This document shows, piece after piece, positions 45,612 through 55,208 of a stretch of DNA of 59,163 nt. The stretch spans positions 1-59,163 of the forward strand of contig DZBS01000005.1 of assembly GCA_022729995.1 (NCBI GenBank), read 5' to 3'. A program made the translations under genes and the position numbers. The notes under the pieces are model-generated. The model saw nothing but the letters and a program-made list of their open reading frames with translations. It searched no databases and had not been told where the DNA came from. Numbering within the stretch: the first letter of the stretch is position 1; each line of letters starts with the position of its first letter. Source of the stretch: Draconibacterium orientale. Its GTDB lineage: Bacteria; Bacteroidota; Bacteroidia; Bacteroidales; JAADGE01.

Positions 45612-45758
45612 TTAATTTATTATTATTTCTGCTTTTATTTGTTTATAAAACATTCCGCCTTTACTGTCGGAAACAATAAGAGCAGAAATAATTATAAATA
45701 TGGGAGATAAAAATATCAACCCAAAAATTGAAAATAGAATATCAAGAAAGCGAATCAT
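45612..45758 (-). pseudogene. Remnant of a bacterial sugar transferase
   Basis: A 48-codon frame in the approximately 400-nt spacer between the two ECF modules. It reads MIRFLDILFSIFGLIFLSP, then IIISALIVSDSKGGMFYKQ, which closely follows the N-terminal membrane helix and the DSxGPVFFKQ motif of WcaJ/PglC-type sugar-phosphate transferases. The frame then departs and stops (IKAEIIIN), so about three-quarters of the normal approximately 200-residue protein, including the catalytic part, is missing. It is probably a deletion relic; a short expressed protein cannot be excluded. Confidence 0.6.
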
Positions 45759-45890
45759 AAATTATGTAAATAATAAATTAGTTTGCAAAAATATAAAATT
45801 GATTAACAATTGTATTGTTTTTTTGATTTGAAATTATTTAATATCGAATTGAAAAATTGATTTATAAATAAAAGATTTTTTTCGTAAATA

Positions 45891-45925
45891 AAAAAGCTTG
45901 CCGAAATTTTTCCGACAAGCTTTTT
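45891..45925 (-). terminator. Terminator after the DUF6249-like gene
   Basis: AAAAAGCTTG (45891-45900) and CAAGCTTTTT (45916-45925) form a stem with a 15-nt loop that can also pair (CCGAAA/TTTTTCCGA). It lies directly after the minus-strand gene at 45949-46275. Confidence 0.7.
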
Positions 45926-45948
45926 AATATTTACAAATTTGAAAAAAA

Positions 45949-46275
45949 TTATTCCGTTTTTTTCTTATCCAAAAAATGATTTATAACTAAGCCAATTCCT
46001 CCAAAAAGAAAAATCATTGAAAAATATGCAACGGGTTCTACCAAATCTGTTGAGTTTTTTAAAATATTTCCCATTAAAATTCCTATTGCAATTCCTATAA
46101 AAAAAGTTCCAAATTTAAGAGCCGAAAAACCTTGTCGTTTAACCGTAAACAAGCTTGCATCTGCTCCTTTTTCGATTAACGCTAATCTTTCTTTATTTCG
46201 GTTTGTAATGAATAACCAAAATACAATTACCACACTTGCAAAAAAACCTATCGGTACTAATATATCTGCTGCCAT
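45949..46275 (-). CDS. DUF6249-like small membrane protein
   Basis: A 108-residue protein with an N-terminal helix (VPIGFFASVVIVFWLFI), a short cytosolic segment with the KERLALIEKGAD motif typical of DUF6249 proteins, and two more helices (about 50-70 and 78-96), ending basic (HFLDKKKTE). The function is not known; in Bacteroidota this type is often beside ECF sigma genes, and here it is divergent from one at 46438. Confidence 0.75.
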   Translation of the reverse strand: MAADILVPIGFFASVVIVFWLFITNRNKERLALIEKGADASLFTVKRQGFSALKFGTFFIGIAIGILMGNILKNSTDLVEPVAYFSMIFLFGGIGLVINHFLDKKKTE

Positions 46276-46393
46276 TTCTAAAAAAAATTAAATTATTAAA
46301 TATTGTTATTTGAAATCTTTGACGCAGAAATATTTCTATCGGTTACAAATTTTTGAAAGTTTTTAATAATATCAATTTAAATAAAAAATAACG

Positions 46394-46401
46394 TAAATTT
46401 G
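46394..46401 (+). promoter_or_regulatory. Candidate -7 box for the second ECF module
   Basis: TAAATTTG matches TAnnTTTG and lies 36 nt before the sigma-factor ATG. Confidence 0.45.
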
Positions 46402-46437
46402 TAACCGAACAGATATTTATATCGTCTAAAATTTAGA

Positions 46438-47010
46438 ATGAAGAAAGCAGACGATTTTATTTTAATCAAAAAAGCAAAAGAAGGCGATTCAAAAGCTTTC
46501 AGAAATATTGTAGAAAACCATAAAAGCAGGGTTTTTACAATAGCTTTTCGTATTGTTAAAAATAAAGAAGAAGCAGAAGAAATTGCTCAAGATGCTTTTT
46601 TGAATGTTTTTAATTCAATATCAAATTTTAAAGGAGATTCGCAATTTTCTACTTGGCTTTATAAAATTACATATAATTTGTCAATTTCACATTTACGAAA
46701 AAAGAAACGCGATATTGTTAATATTGATGAAGTTTTAATTTCGGATTTTGAAATTTTTGAAACATATCACGATTTTTCGTTATTGGAAAAAGAAGAACAA
46801 AAATCGGCATTAGAAGCTGCAATTAATAAATTAAGCGAAGAAGAAGCAACAATTATAACTTTATATTATTTGCAAGAAATTTCGATTGAAGAAATTTCGG
46901 AAATTACCGGGAATTCAAAATCAAATGTTAAAGTGATTTTATTTCGTTCAAGAAAGAAACTTTTTTCAATAATAATGAAATCAAAAGAGACTGTTTTAAC
47001 TCTATATTAA
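46438..47010 (+). CDS. ECF-family RNA polymerase sigma factor (second)
   Basis: A 190-residue sigma-70-like factor. Region 2: FRNIVENHKSRVFTIAFRIV, KEEAEEIAQDAFLNVFNSI and STWLYKITYNLSISHLRKKK. Region 4: LSEEEATIITLYYLQEISIE then EISEITGNSKSNVKVILFRS. It is unlike the first ECF factor in detail, so it is not a recent copy. The next gene, 7 nt later, is a small membrane protein. Confidence 0.92.
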   Translation: MKKADDFILIKKAKEGDSKAFRNIVENHKSRVFTIAFRIVKNKEEAEEIAQDAFLNVFNSISNFKGDSQFSTWLYKITYNLSISHLRKKKRDIVNIDEVLISDFEIFETYHDFSLLEKEEQKSALEAAINKLSEEEATIITLYYLQEISIEEISEITGNSKSNVKVILFRSRKKLFSIIMKSKETVLTLY

Positions 47011-47017
47011 AAGCAAA

Positions 47018-47434
47018 ATGGAAAATAATATCGATAAATATACCAATAAATTATTTGAAAATTCGGAACTAATGAATCCTTCCGAAAATTTTACAGATAA
47101 TTTAATGTCTAAAATTAATCTGAAATTAATAGCAAAACCTGTTGTAAAAGTTAGTTTTTGGGAGAAATATAAATTCGCAGTTATTTTCAGTTTAACTTTC
47201 TCGATTATATTTATTTTGTCTTTTTTATCAACTCCAATATCAAATTCAAAAAAACTATATTTTAATATATTTGAAAAAATTCCAAATTGGGAATTAAATG
47301 CCGATTTTTTAAAACATTTTTTAAATTTTGAAATAAATACTTTTTATATAATATTATTTACATCAATAATTATTTTATTATTTTTTGATTCAATTTTCTC
47401 AATTATAAAAAATAAAAAAAGCTCGACTTTTTAA
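47018..47434 (+). CDS. Membrane protein, possible anti-sigma factor
   Basis: A 138-residue protein: a cytosolic N-terminus (about 1-50), membrane helices at about 52-71 (FAVIFSLTFSIIFILSFLS) and about 108-130 (YIILFTSIIILLFFDSIFS). It follows an ECF sigma gene by 7 nt and so is a likely membrane regulator of it, but no anti-sigma signature is seen. The stop codon lies inside the stem of the terminator shared with groEL. Confidence 0.6.
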   Translation: MENNIDKYTNKLFENSELMNPSENFTDNLMSKINLKLIAKPVVKVSFWEKYKFAVIFSLTFSIIFILSFLSTPISNSKKLYFNIFEKIPNWELNADFLKHFLNFEINTFYIILFTSIIILLFFDSIFSIIKNKKSSTF

Positions 47435-47450
47435 AAAGTCGAGCTTGAAT
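47412..47450 (-). terminator. Terminator of the groES-groEL operon
   Basis: A perfect 12-bp stem GCTCGACTTTTT/AAAAAGTCGAGC (47421-47444) with no intervening bases. The minus strand continues with a T-run, so it ends groEL transcripts. It overlaps the last codons of the plus-strand gene. Confidence 0.8.
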
Positions 47451-47478
47451 ATATATAATGGTTTATTGAATTTTGGAA

Positions 47479-49131
<1,653 letters not shown>

Positions 49132-49148
49132 TTAGTTATTTTTAATAA

Positions 49149-49421
49149 TTATATTATTGCTAAAATGTCATTAATTTCAATAATCAATATTTCTTTTCCT
49201 TCAATTTGGAATTTTTCACCGGAGAATTTATTGAAAAGTATTTTATCTCCTTCTTTTAGAATGTTTTTTGTATCTTCTTTTAATTCGTTACTTACAGCTT
49301 TAACAACAGCTTTTTGATTTTTTTCGGCAACGTTTCCGGGAATAATAAGTCCGGATTGTGTTTTTGTTTCTGCCGGTAATAATTCGGCAACGATTCTTTG
49401 TCCTAATGGTTTAATATTCAT
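49149..49421 (-). CDS. groS: 10 kDa co-chaperonin GroES
   Basis: The lid of the GroEL chamber. The 90-residue protein has the family start IKPLGQRIVAELLPAETKTQ, mobile-loop SGLIIPG, and the end ILIIEINDILAII. It leads the groESL operon. The 284-nt upstream spacer also holds the secG terminator; no CIRCE-type repeat is visible, and I saw no clear -7 box. Confidence 0.97.
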   Translation of the reverse strand: MNIKPLGQRIVAELLPAETKTQSGLIIPGNVAEKNQKAVVKAVSNELKEDTKNILKEGDKILFNKFSGEKFQIEGKEILIIEINDILAII

Positions 49422-49652
49422 TTTTTATAATATTTTAATAAATTATGTAAATCAAATATTTATAACTCGAAATATCATAATTTATGCCATATTGGTTTTT
49501 TGATAAAATTGGTTGACTTTACGAACTTTTTGTCAGGTTCCAAAATTAATTTAATTACATATTTTCATAAACTCCTACATAATATTTCGTTAATTGCTTA
49601 AATACTTATTATTTGCGAGTTTAAATAAATATGATTTGATAGAAATAAAAAA

Positions 49653-49680
49653 AATGTCAGTATTATGACATACTGACATT
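49653..49680 (-). terminator. Terminator of the secG operon
   Basis: An 11-bp stem AATGTCAGTAT/ATACTGACATT with a 6-nt loop, followed on the minus strand by a T-run. It ends the transcript that includes lptE and secG, separating it from groES. Confidence 0.75.
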
Positions 49681-49705
49681 CTAATTTTGAAATTCGATGT
49701 TTAAA

Positions 49706-50062
49706 TTATTTCTTGTTATCTTCTTTCTTTTGATCTTGTTGTAATTTATTAACATCTTCAACAGAAGGAATTTGAGGTATTTCATTGGTATTTAATTCTT
49801 TCATTTGTTCTTGGATTGCTGATTTTGGGTCAACAGTTGCTCTGTTAATTGATAAACTTGCTGTGATACTGAAAATTAAAACAGCAATTGCCAAAGTCCA
49901 TGTAGCTTTTTCCATGAATTTATTTGTTTGAACAACACCACCATACTGATTTGCGTTGCCGAATGTTGATGAAAGTCCGCCTCCTTTAGAATTTTGGGCT
50001 AATACAATAAGAACAAGAATTACGCTTGCAGCAATAATTAAGATAATAGCGAGTGAAAACAT
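49706..50062 (-). CDS. secG: Preprotein translocase subunit SecG
   Basis: Small inner-membrane part of the SecYEG channel. The 118-residue protein has two membrane helices (about 1-22 and 53-73) and the connecting motif SKGGGLSSTFGNANQYGG, then a charged C-terminus. It closes the minus-strand operon that starts with the sigma54 activator. Confidence 0.93.
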   Translation of the reverse strand: MFSLAIILIIAASVILVLIVLAQNSKGGGLSSTFGNANQYGGVVQTNKFMEKATWTLAIAVLIFSITASLSINRATVDPKSAIQEQMKELNTNEIPQIPSVEDVNKLQQDQKKEDNKK

Positions 50063-50109
50063 AGTTTATTAAATTTTTTATATTTTAAAATTTTTGCGAT
50101 TCCTGTTAA

Positions 50110-52017
50110 TTATTTTCTTAATTTTTGGGTCTCGGCAATTTTGGATGCAAAGTAATCTTTTTTTTCCGGATTTTTCAAAATTAATTTCTCAAAAATATCA
50201 ATTGCTTTGTCATAATGACCTTGATTGATAAATATATTAGCCATTAGCTCTGTTACAACAGGTTGTTTTTCTTTTGTGCTTTCCTTTGAAACATCGCCTT
50301 TTATATCAATTTCTTTGGTTCTGTCAAGTCTTGGTTCTGTTTGAATAAATTTTTCAACCAATTCTTCTTTTTCTTGTTTTCCGGCTGTTCGGCGTTTTTT
50401 AAATTCGGCTATTTTATTAAAGACACTGTCGGCTGCATCTTTTTCTTCTTTCTCTTTTATTTTAGCTAAATCTTTTTCGTTGTTTATTATAATGTCAACA
50501 GGTTTTTCTTTTGATATTGATATTTTTATTTCTTCTTTAATTTCTGAAACTTTCTCAAGCTTTTCTATTACTTTTTCAACTTCAATTTTATCAACAATAA
50601 CTTCCGGTTTTATTTCTTCTTTAGGTTTTGCTTCGGATTTTGGTTCTCCTTTTATTTCTGCTATAACTTTTTTGATAAATTCAACTTCTTCTTTGTCAGG
50701 AAGTTCCAATGGTTTTTCTTCGTCCGAATTATCTAATTTTGTTTCAATTATAGTTTTCTCTTCAAGAATTATTTCTTCTTTTTTTAGTTTCTCTTCTTTT
50801 TCAATTCTTTCGTTAATAGATTCAAGATTTGTTACAATATCTCTCTTTTTAATTTCTTTAATTTCTGCTGAGTCTACTTTAGAGTCTTCTTTTATAATAA
50901 CGATTTCAGATTCGGAATTCAAATTTATATCCGGTTCTGATTTTTTACTAATAATAGGTTCTCTTTTAGTTTTAAAGATATCGTCTTTCCTAACGCCGTT
51001 AGTTTTTCCGTCGATAATATTAGTTTTTGATTTATCAATTTTAAGATTGGCAATTTTATCAAAAATATCATCGGTAATAGATTTTGTTGATATATTATTA
51101 TCTCTTTTTATTTCAAATTTTTCTATCTCTACTTTATTTTCGTGTTGGTTTGTAATTACTCGCGGTTCTCTAACTACTTTTTTCGGTTCTTCAATTACAG
51201 TTTTTGTATCTTCAATTATTGTTTTATTTTCTTTTACAAATTCTTTCGGCTCTTCCAATTTTGGTTTTTCTGTAAGTTTTTCGCTTATTATATGATCAAT
51301 TACTTCTGCTGATGTTTTCATTTCAGACAGAATGTTTTTTGTTTCATCTTTTTCACCCGAAACAGGTTTTACTTTTTCTTCAGATTTTTTCTCAGCTACA
51401 ATTATTGCATTTTCTTCTTTTTTAACAACAGTTTCAGCAGGTTTTATGCTTTCAACTATCGTTTCAAGTTTACTTTCTTCTTTTGGTTTTGCTTCTTTCA
51501 ATAACGGCTTTCCTGTTTTTTCAGATTCCACTATTGGAATCATTATATCGTTGAGCAGTGATGAATGTACGTTTTTTCCTTTTTCGGTAAGTTTTTCCGA
51601 TTCCGGAATTGGCATTGTTTTATTTTCAACTTTTTCAATTGCCGAATTTATTATAGATTGAATATCTTCAGGTTGTTCTTTTTTGATTTCTTCATTTTTA
51701 GTTTCTTCAATTTTTGTAACAGACTTTATATTATCAATATTTTTGTTTGTAACAACCGATTCTTTTTTCTTTGGCAATTCTTCTTGTCCTTTATTTACAA
51801 GAATATAAAGCATTTGTCTGTTTGAAATAAATGCCGATGATTTAGCGATAATTTCGTCGAAATCCTTTTCGTCAGAATTTTTTGCAGCACCTACTAAAAG
51901 CATGTGAGCTGTTTGAAAATACGGATAATCTTCTATTAATCTGGTTAATTCTGCGAAATCTTTTTTTCCGAGTAGTGAAGGATTTTTAATGTATTCTTCA
52001 ATTTTATCTATTTTCAT
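50110..52017 (-). CDS. Lys/Glu-rich protein with C-terminal TPR
   Basis: A 635-residue cytosolic protein without signal peptide. Residues about 1-85 are helical (LLGKKDFAELTRLIEDYPYF); about 85-540 are low-complexity, Lys/Glu/Ile-rich with repeated KxEEPKxV-like phrases and little predicted structure; about 585-635 is a TPR-like hairpin (MANIFINQGHYDKAIDIFEK). A protein with this plan often lies between lptE and secG in Bacteroidota. The sequence is single-frame with no sign of error. Function unknown; a scaffold is plausible. Confidence 0.75.
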   Translation of the reverse strand: MKIDKIEEYIKNPSLLGKKDFAELTRLIEDYPYFQTAHMLLVGAAKNSDEKDFDEIIAKSSAFISNRQMLYILVNKGQEELPKKKESVVTNKNIDNIKSVTKIEETKNEEIKKEQPEDIQSIINSAIEKVENKTMPIPESEKLTEKGKNVHSSLLNDIMIPIVESEKTGKPLLKEAKPKEESKLETIVESIKPAETVVKKEENAIIVAEKKSEEKVKPVSGEKDETKNILSEMKTSAEVIDHIISEKLTEKPKLEEPKEFVKENKTIIEDTKTVIEEPKKVVREPRVITNQHENKVEIEKFEIKRDNNISTKSITDDIFDKIANLKIDKSKTNIIDGKTNGVRKDDIFKTKREPIISKKSEPDINLNSESEIVIIKEDSKVDSAEIKEIKKRDIVTNLESINERIEKEEKLKKEEIILEEKTIIETKLDNSDEEKPLELPDKEEVEFIKKVIAEIKGEPKSEAKPKEEIKPEVIVDKIEVEKVIEKLEKVSEIKEEIKISISKEKPVDIIINNEKDLAKIKEKEEKDAADSVFNKIAEFKKRRTAGKQEKEELVEKFIQTEPRLDRTKEIDIKGDVSKESTKEKQPVVTELMANIFINQGHYDKAIDIFEKLILKNPEKKDYFASKIAETQKLRK

Positions 52018-52123
52018 TTTCTAAGTTTTTTTCTTGGTTCTTCAGTAATTCTTTATACTGTTAAATTTAACATTTTGTTTCCAAAAATTAGTATATTATC
52101 ACGTTTACTTTTCTTATGTTTTT

Positions 52124-52630
52124 TTACCAATTCACAACCGATTTGTTAAAAATATCATCAATAAGTTCTTCAACAATTTGCTCAACAAGTGCATCTTCAA
52201 CGTCGGTTAGCATTTTTGTGCTTTCATAATCGGCATATCGCGAAAATGTATTATCAAAATTAAATTTTGCATTATTTACACTTTCATATTTTACTCTCAC
52301 TTTGATTGTAAGTCGGTTATTATTTGCTGTTCCTTGTTCTGTTACCGAAACAGGTTTTGTTTCATAACCGACAATTTCGCCTTCAAATTGTAAATCGCCG
52401 TTTATTGGCACAAATTGAAGATTTGTTTGAGTAATAAATCTATTTTTTAGTGCTTCGGTAAATTTCTGACTCAAGTTTGCATTTACCAATTCTGCTCTGT
52501 TTGGAAAATATTTTATTGTAATTGTCTTATCGTCAGGATGAAGAGCAATTCCGGTAAAAGAATAGATTCCACAACCCTGTAAAGTTAAATATACAAAGGC
52601 TAATAAAAAAATATTTTTTATGTATTTCAT
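52124..52630 (-). CDS. lptE: LPS assembly lipoprotein LptE
   Basis: A 168-residue lipoprotein with the signal IFLLAFVYLTLQGCGIYSF, the lipobox LQGC. The mature part (TGIALHPDDKTITIKYFPNR, LSQKFTEALKNRF) matches LptE of Bacteroidota, which plugs the LptD barrel for lipopolysaccharide export. It lies 10 nt downstream of the sigma54 activator gene and upstream of the KE-rich gene. Confidence 0.9.
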   Translation of the reverse strand: MKYIKNIFLLAFVYLTLQGCGIYSFTGIALHPDDKTITIKYFPNRAELVNANLSQKFTEALKNRFITQTNLQFVPINGDLQFEGEIVGYETKPVSVTEQGTANNNRLTIKVRVKYESVNNAKFNFDNTFSRYADYESTKMLTDVEDALVEQIVEELIDDIFNKSVVNW

Positions 52631-52640
52631 TTACACGTGT

Positions 52641-53885
52641 TTAATTTTCTAAGTCGTAATCCTTAATTTTTCTATACAAAGTTCGTTCCGAAATTCCCAA
52701 ATCTTCGGCTGCATATTTTCTTTTTCCGTTATGTTTTTCGAGTGCTTTTTTAATTAGTTCTATTTCCTTGTCTTTTAACGATAATGATTCTTCAATTATT
52801 TCTTCGGTGTCTTCAATATTTTTTTGTTTTTCTGAAAATTTAATATTTTCTATTTGATAATTTTCATTTTCAATATTGTTTTTTTCTTGATATTTTTTTT
52901 CATAATCGGACAAAAAGGCACTTTCTGAATTATCGGAAATTCTAAATCCTCTTTCGCCGGAAGAACCCAAGTTTCTTACAAAAGATTTTAACTCGTTTAT
53001 TTCGCTTCGCATATCAAAAAGAATTTTATATAATATTTCTCTTTCCGACGAAAATTCTTCTTTTCCTATTGTTTCATTATAAATTGCAGGCAATCTTTTT
53101 GACGATTCGTCGGGCAAATATTTTGAAAGTATTTCTGCTGTAATTATTCTTTGTTCTTCAATTATTGAAATTTGTTCGGTAACATTTTTTAACTGTCGAA
53201 TATTTCCTCGCCACCAATAATTTTCGAGAAGAACTGTAGCATCTTCGGTTAATCTTATCGCAGGCATTGTGTATTTTTCGGAAAAATCCGAGGCAAATTT
53301 TCTAAATAAAAGTGCAATATCGCCTTTTCTGTTTCTCAAAGGCGGAACTATAATAGGAACTGTGTTTAGTCTGTAAAATAAATCTTCTCTAAATTTATTT
53401 TGTCTTACTGCTTCCATTAAATTAACATTCGTAGCAGCAACAACTCTTACATCGGTTTTTATTACTTTAGAAGAACCGACTCTGATAAATTCGCCTGTTT
53501 CCAAAACTCTTAAAAGTCGAACTTGTGTAGACAAAGGCAATTCGGCAATTTCATCAAGAAAAATTGTTCCTTTATCGGCAACTTCAAAATATCCTTTTCT
53601 GCTGTCAACAGCTCCGGTGAATGCGCCTTTTTCGTGTCCGAAAAGTTCCGAATCTATTGTTCCTTCCGGAATTGCTCCGCAGTTAACGGCAATATATGAT
53701 TCGTGTTTTCGTGAACTTAAATTATGAATTATTTGAGGGAAAAATTCTTTTCCGGTTCCGCTTTCTCCGGAAATCAAAACAGATAAATCGGTGGCTGCAA
53801 CTTGAACTGCAATGTCAATTGCTCTGTTCATTCCGCCTGAATTACCTATAATTCCAAATCTTTGCTTTATTTGTTGAATGTCCAT
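52641..53885 (-). CDS. Sigma54-dependent transcriptional activator without sensor domain
   Basis: A 414-residue regulator. The AAA+ domain starts almost at the N-terminus: Walker A ISGESGTGKEFFPQII (Lys at about residue 47), the sigma54-contact loop EKGAFTGAVDSRKGYFEV, Walker B TIFLDEIAELP. A linker (about 255-365) follows, and a Fis-type helix-turn-helix ends the protein (HNGKRKYAAEDLGISERTLY). No receiver or PAS domain, so control must come from elsewhere, such as a partner or its expression level. First gene of the lptE-secG operon. Confidence 0.92.
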   Translation of the reverse strand: MDIQQIKQRFGIIGNSGGMNRAIDIAVQVAATDLSVLISGESGTGKEFFPQIIHNLSSRKHESYIAVNCGAIPEGTIDSELFGHEKGAFTGAVDSRKGYFEVADKGTIFLDEIAELPLSTQVRLLRVLETGEFIRVGSSKVIKTDVRVVAATNVNLMEAVRQNKFREDLFYRLNTVPIIVPPLRNRKGDIALLFRKFASDFSEKYTMPAIRLTEDATVLLENYWWRGNIRQLKNVTEQISIIEEQRIITAEILSKYLPDESSKRLPAIYNETIGKEEFSSEREILYKILFDMRSEINELKSFVRNLGSSGERGFRISDNSESAFLSDYEKKYQEKNNIENENYQIENIKFSEKQKNIEDTEEIIEESLSLKDKEIELIKKALEKHNGKRKYAAEDLGISERTLYRKIKDYDLEN

Positions 53886-53964
53886 TTTTATTTTAATTGA
53901 TATTTTATTTTTTGCAAAAATCGTAAATTTTTAAAAAATATTCAAATGAATGATAAAAATACTG

Positions 53965-53972
53965 TAATTTTG
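53965..53972 (+). promoter_or_regulatory. Candidate -7 box for kdsB
   Basis: TAATTTTG (TAnnTTTG), 16 nt before the ATG. Confidence 0.5.
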
Positions 53973-53988
53973 TCAGAAAAACAAATTA

Positions 53989-54729
53989 ATGAAAATTATA
54001 GGAATAATTCCTGCAAGATATAATTCAAGCAGATTACCCGGCAAGCCATTGGCTGATATCAACGGGAAAACAATGATTAGAAGAGTTTATGAACAAGCTT
54101 CAAAAGTTATTGAAAATGTAATTGTTGCAACCGACGACAAAAGAATTACTGACGAAGTTTCCGCTTTTGGAGGAATTTCTGTTATGACATCGGAATCTCA
54201 TCAAAGCGGAACCGACAGATGCGCAGAAGCAATTGAAATTTATGAAAATATTTCCGGCAATAAATTTGATATTGTTATAAATATACAAGGCGATGAACCT
54301 TTTATTCACGAATCACAATTAAAATTATTAATTTCGTGTTTTGACCATGAAAACACTCAAATTGCAACTTTAATCAAAAAAATAGATAACAAAGAAGATA
54401 TTTTTGATATTAATAAGCCTAAAGTGATTATAAACAAAGACAAAGAGGCAATTTATTTTAGTCGTTCAACAATTCCGTTTGTAAGGAATTACGAACAAAA
54501 AGATTGGATTTCAAAACATGTATTTTATAAGCATTTGGGAATTTACGGATATAAAAAAGAAATATTGAAAAAGATTACACTTCTTGAGCAATCATCGCTT
54601 GAAAAGGCTGAATCTTTGGAACAAAACAGATGGATTGAAAACAATTATAAGATAAAAACCGAAATAACGGATATTGAAAGCTTTTCGGTTGATACTTTTG
54701 AAGATTTAGAAAAAATTAAAATTATTTAA
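53989..54729 (+). CDS. kdsB: 3-deoxy-manno-octulosonate cytidylyltransferase
   Basis: Activates Kdo as CMP-Kdo for lipid A core synthesis. The 246-residue protein has the nucleotide-binding start IIPARYNSSRLPGKPLADIN, VATDDKRITDEVSAFGG, MTSESHQSGTDRCAEA and NIQGDEPFI (metal site), all classic KdsB motifs. Length is normal. It is divergent from the sigma54 activator gene. Confidence 0.96.
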   Translation: MKIIGIIPARYNSSRLPGKPLADINGKTMIRRVYEQASKVIENVIVATDDKRITDEVSAFGGISVMTSESHQSGTDRCAEAIEIYENISGNKFDIVINIQGDEPFIHESQLKLLISCFDHENTQIATLIKKIDNKEDIFDINKPKVIINKDKEAIYFSRSTIPFVRNYEQKDWISKHVFYKHLGIYGYKKEILKKITLLEQSSLEKAESLEQNRWIENNYKIKTEITDIESFSVDTFEDLEKIKII

Positions 54730-54763
54730 TAAAAATTATGTAACAAAAATACACAATCATACG

Positions 54764-54771
54764 TATATTTG
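54764..54771 (+). promoter_or_regulatory. Candidate -7 box for the small T9SS-tail protein
   Basis: TATATTTG (TAnnTTTG), 25 nt before the ATG at 54797. Confidence 0.5.
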
Positions 54772-54796
54772 AACAGAACATAAAACGAAAATTAGC

Positions 54797-55159
54797 ATGA
54801 AAAAAATATACCTCACATTTATAACTGTTTTAACAGCAATTTTAATGTTTTCCTTGCAAGGATATTCGCAAACAAGCAATAACGCCGTTAGAGATAATTC
54901 AACTTTTCAAGTTGATTTTGATGCTTTGATTTACCCGAATCCGGTTACCGACAATAATTTTTACGTAAAATCCGACAATGTTATTAAAAAAGTTGAAGTT
55001 ATTAACGTAATAGGTCAAATTGTAAAAACAGTAAACAACGAAACAAATCTGCCTTATAATATTTTTGTGCAATTTAATGGTTGCGAACCCGGAATGTATA
55101 TGGTTCGTATAACTTCTGCCGATAATAAAAAGATAATAAAAAAGGTGTTAATAAAATAA
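54797..55159 (+). CDS. Small secreted protein made almost only of a T9SS sorting domain
   Basis: A 120-residue protein: a signal peptide (MKKIYLTFITVLTAILMFSL..., cut near GYSQ), about 18 residues of mature N-terminus, and then a type A sorting domain covering the rest (ALIYPNPVTDNNFYVKSDNV, VEVINVIGQIVKTVNN and GCEPGMYMVRITSADN). There is essentially no cargo domain. Full length and with its own promoter and terminator, so it does not look like a truncated gene. A decoy, competitor or shuttle for the T9SS is possible; unproven. Confidence 0.85.
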   Translation: MKKIYLTFITVLTAILMFSLQGYSQTSNNAVRDNSTFQVDFDALIYPNPVTDNNFYVKSDNVIKKVEVINVIGQIVKTVNNETNLPYNIFVQFNGCEPGMYMVRITSADNKKIIKKVLIK

Positions 55160-55161
55160 CG

Positions 55162-55187
55162 AAAGCCGGTTTATCCGGCTTTTTTTA
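55162..55187 (+). terminator. Terminator after the small T9SS-tail gene
   Basis: AAAGCCGG/CCGGCTTT stem (55162-55169 and 55175-55182), TTTAT loop, then a T-run. Confidence 0.85.
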
Positions 55188-55208
55188 TGTCATATCTTAA
55201 AAGAAATA

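Noticed and set aside
50480-51295. 271-codon frame on the plus strand opposite the Lys/Glu-rich gene
   Set aside because: It is Ser/Phe/Ile-rich because it is the reverse of Glu/Lys/Asp codons; it has no signal, motif or promoter. An antisense shadow of a biased sequence.
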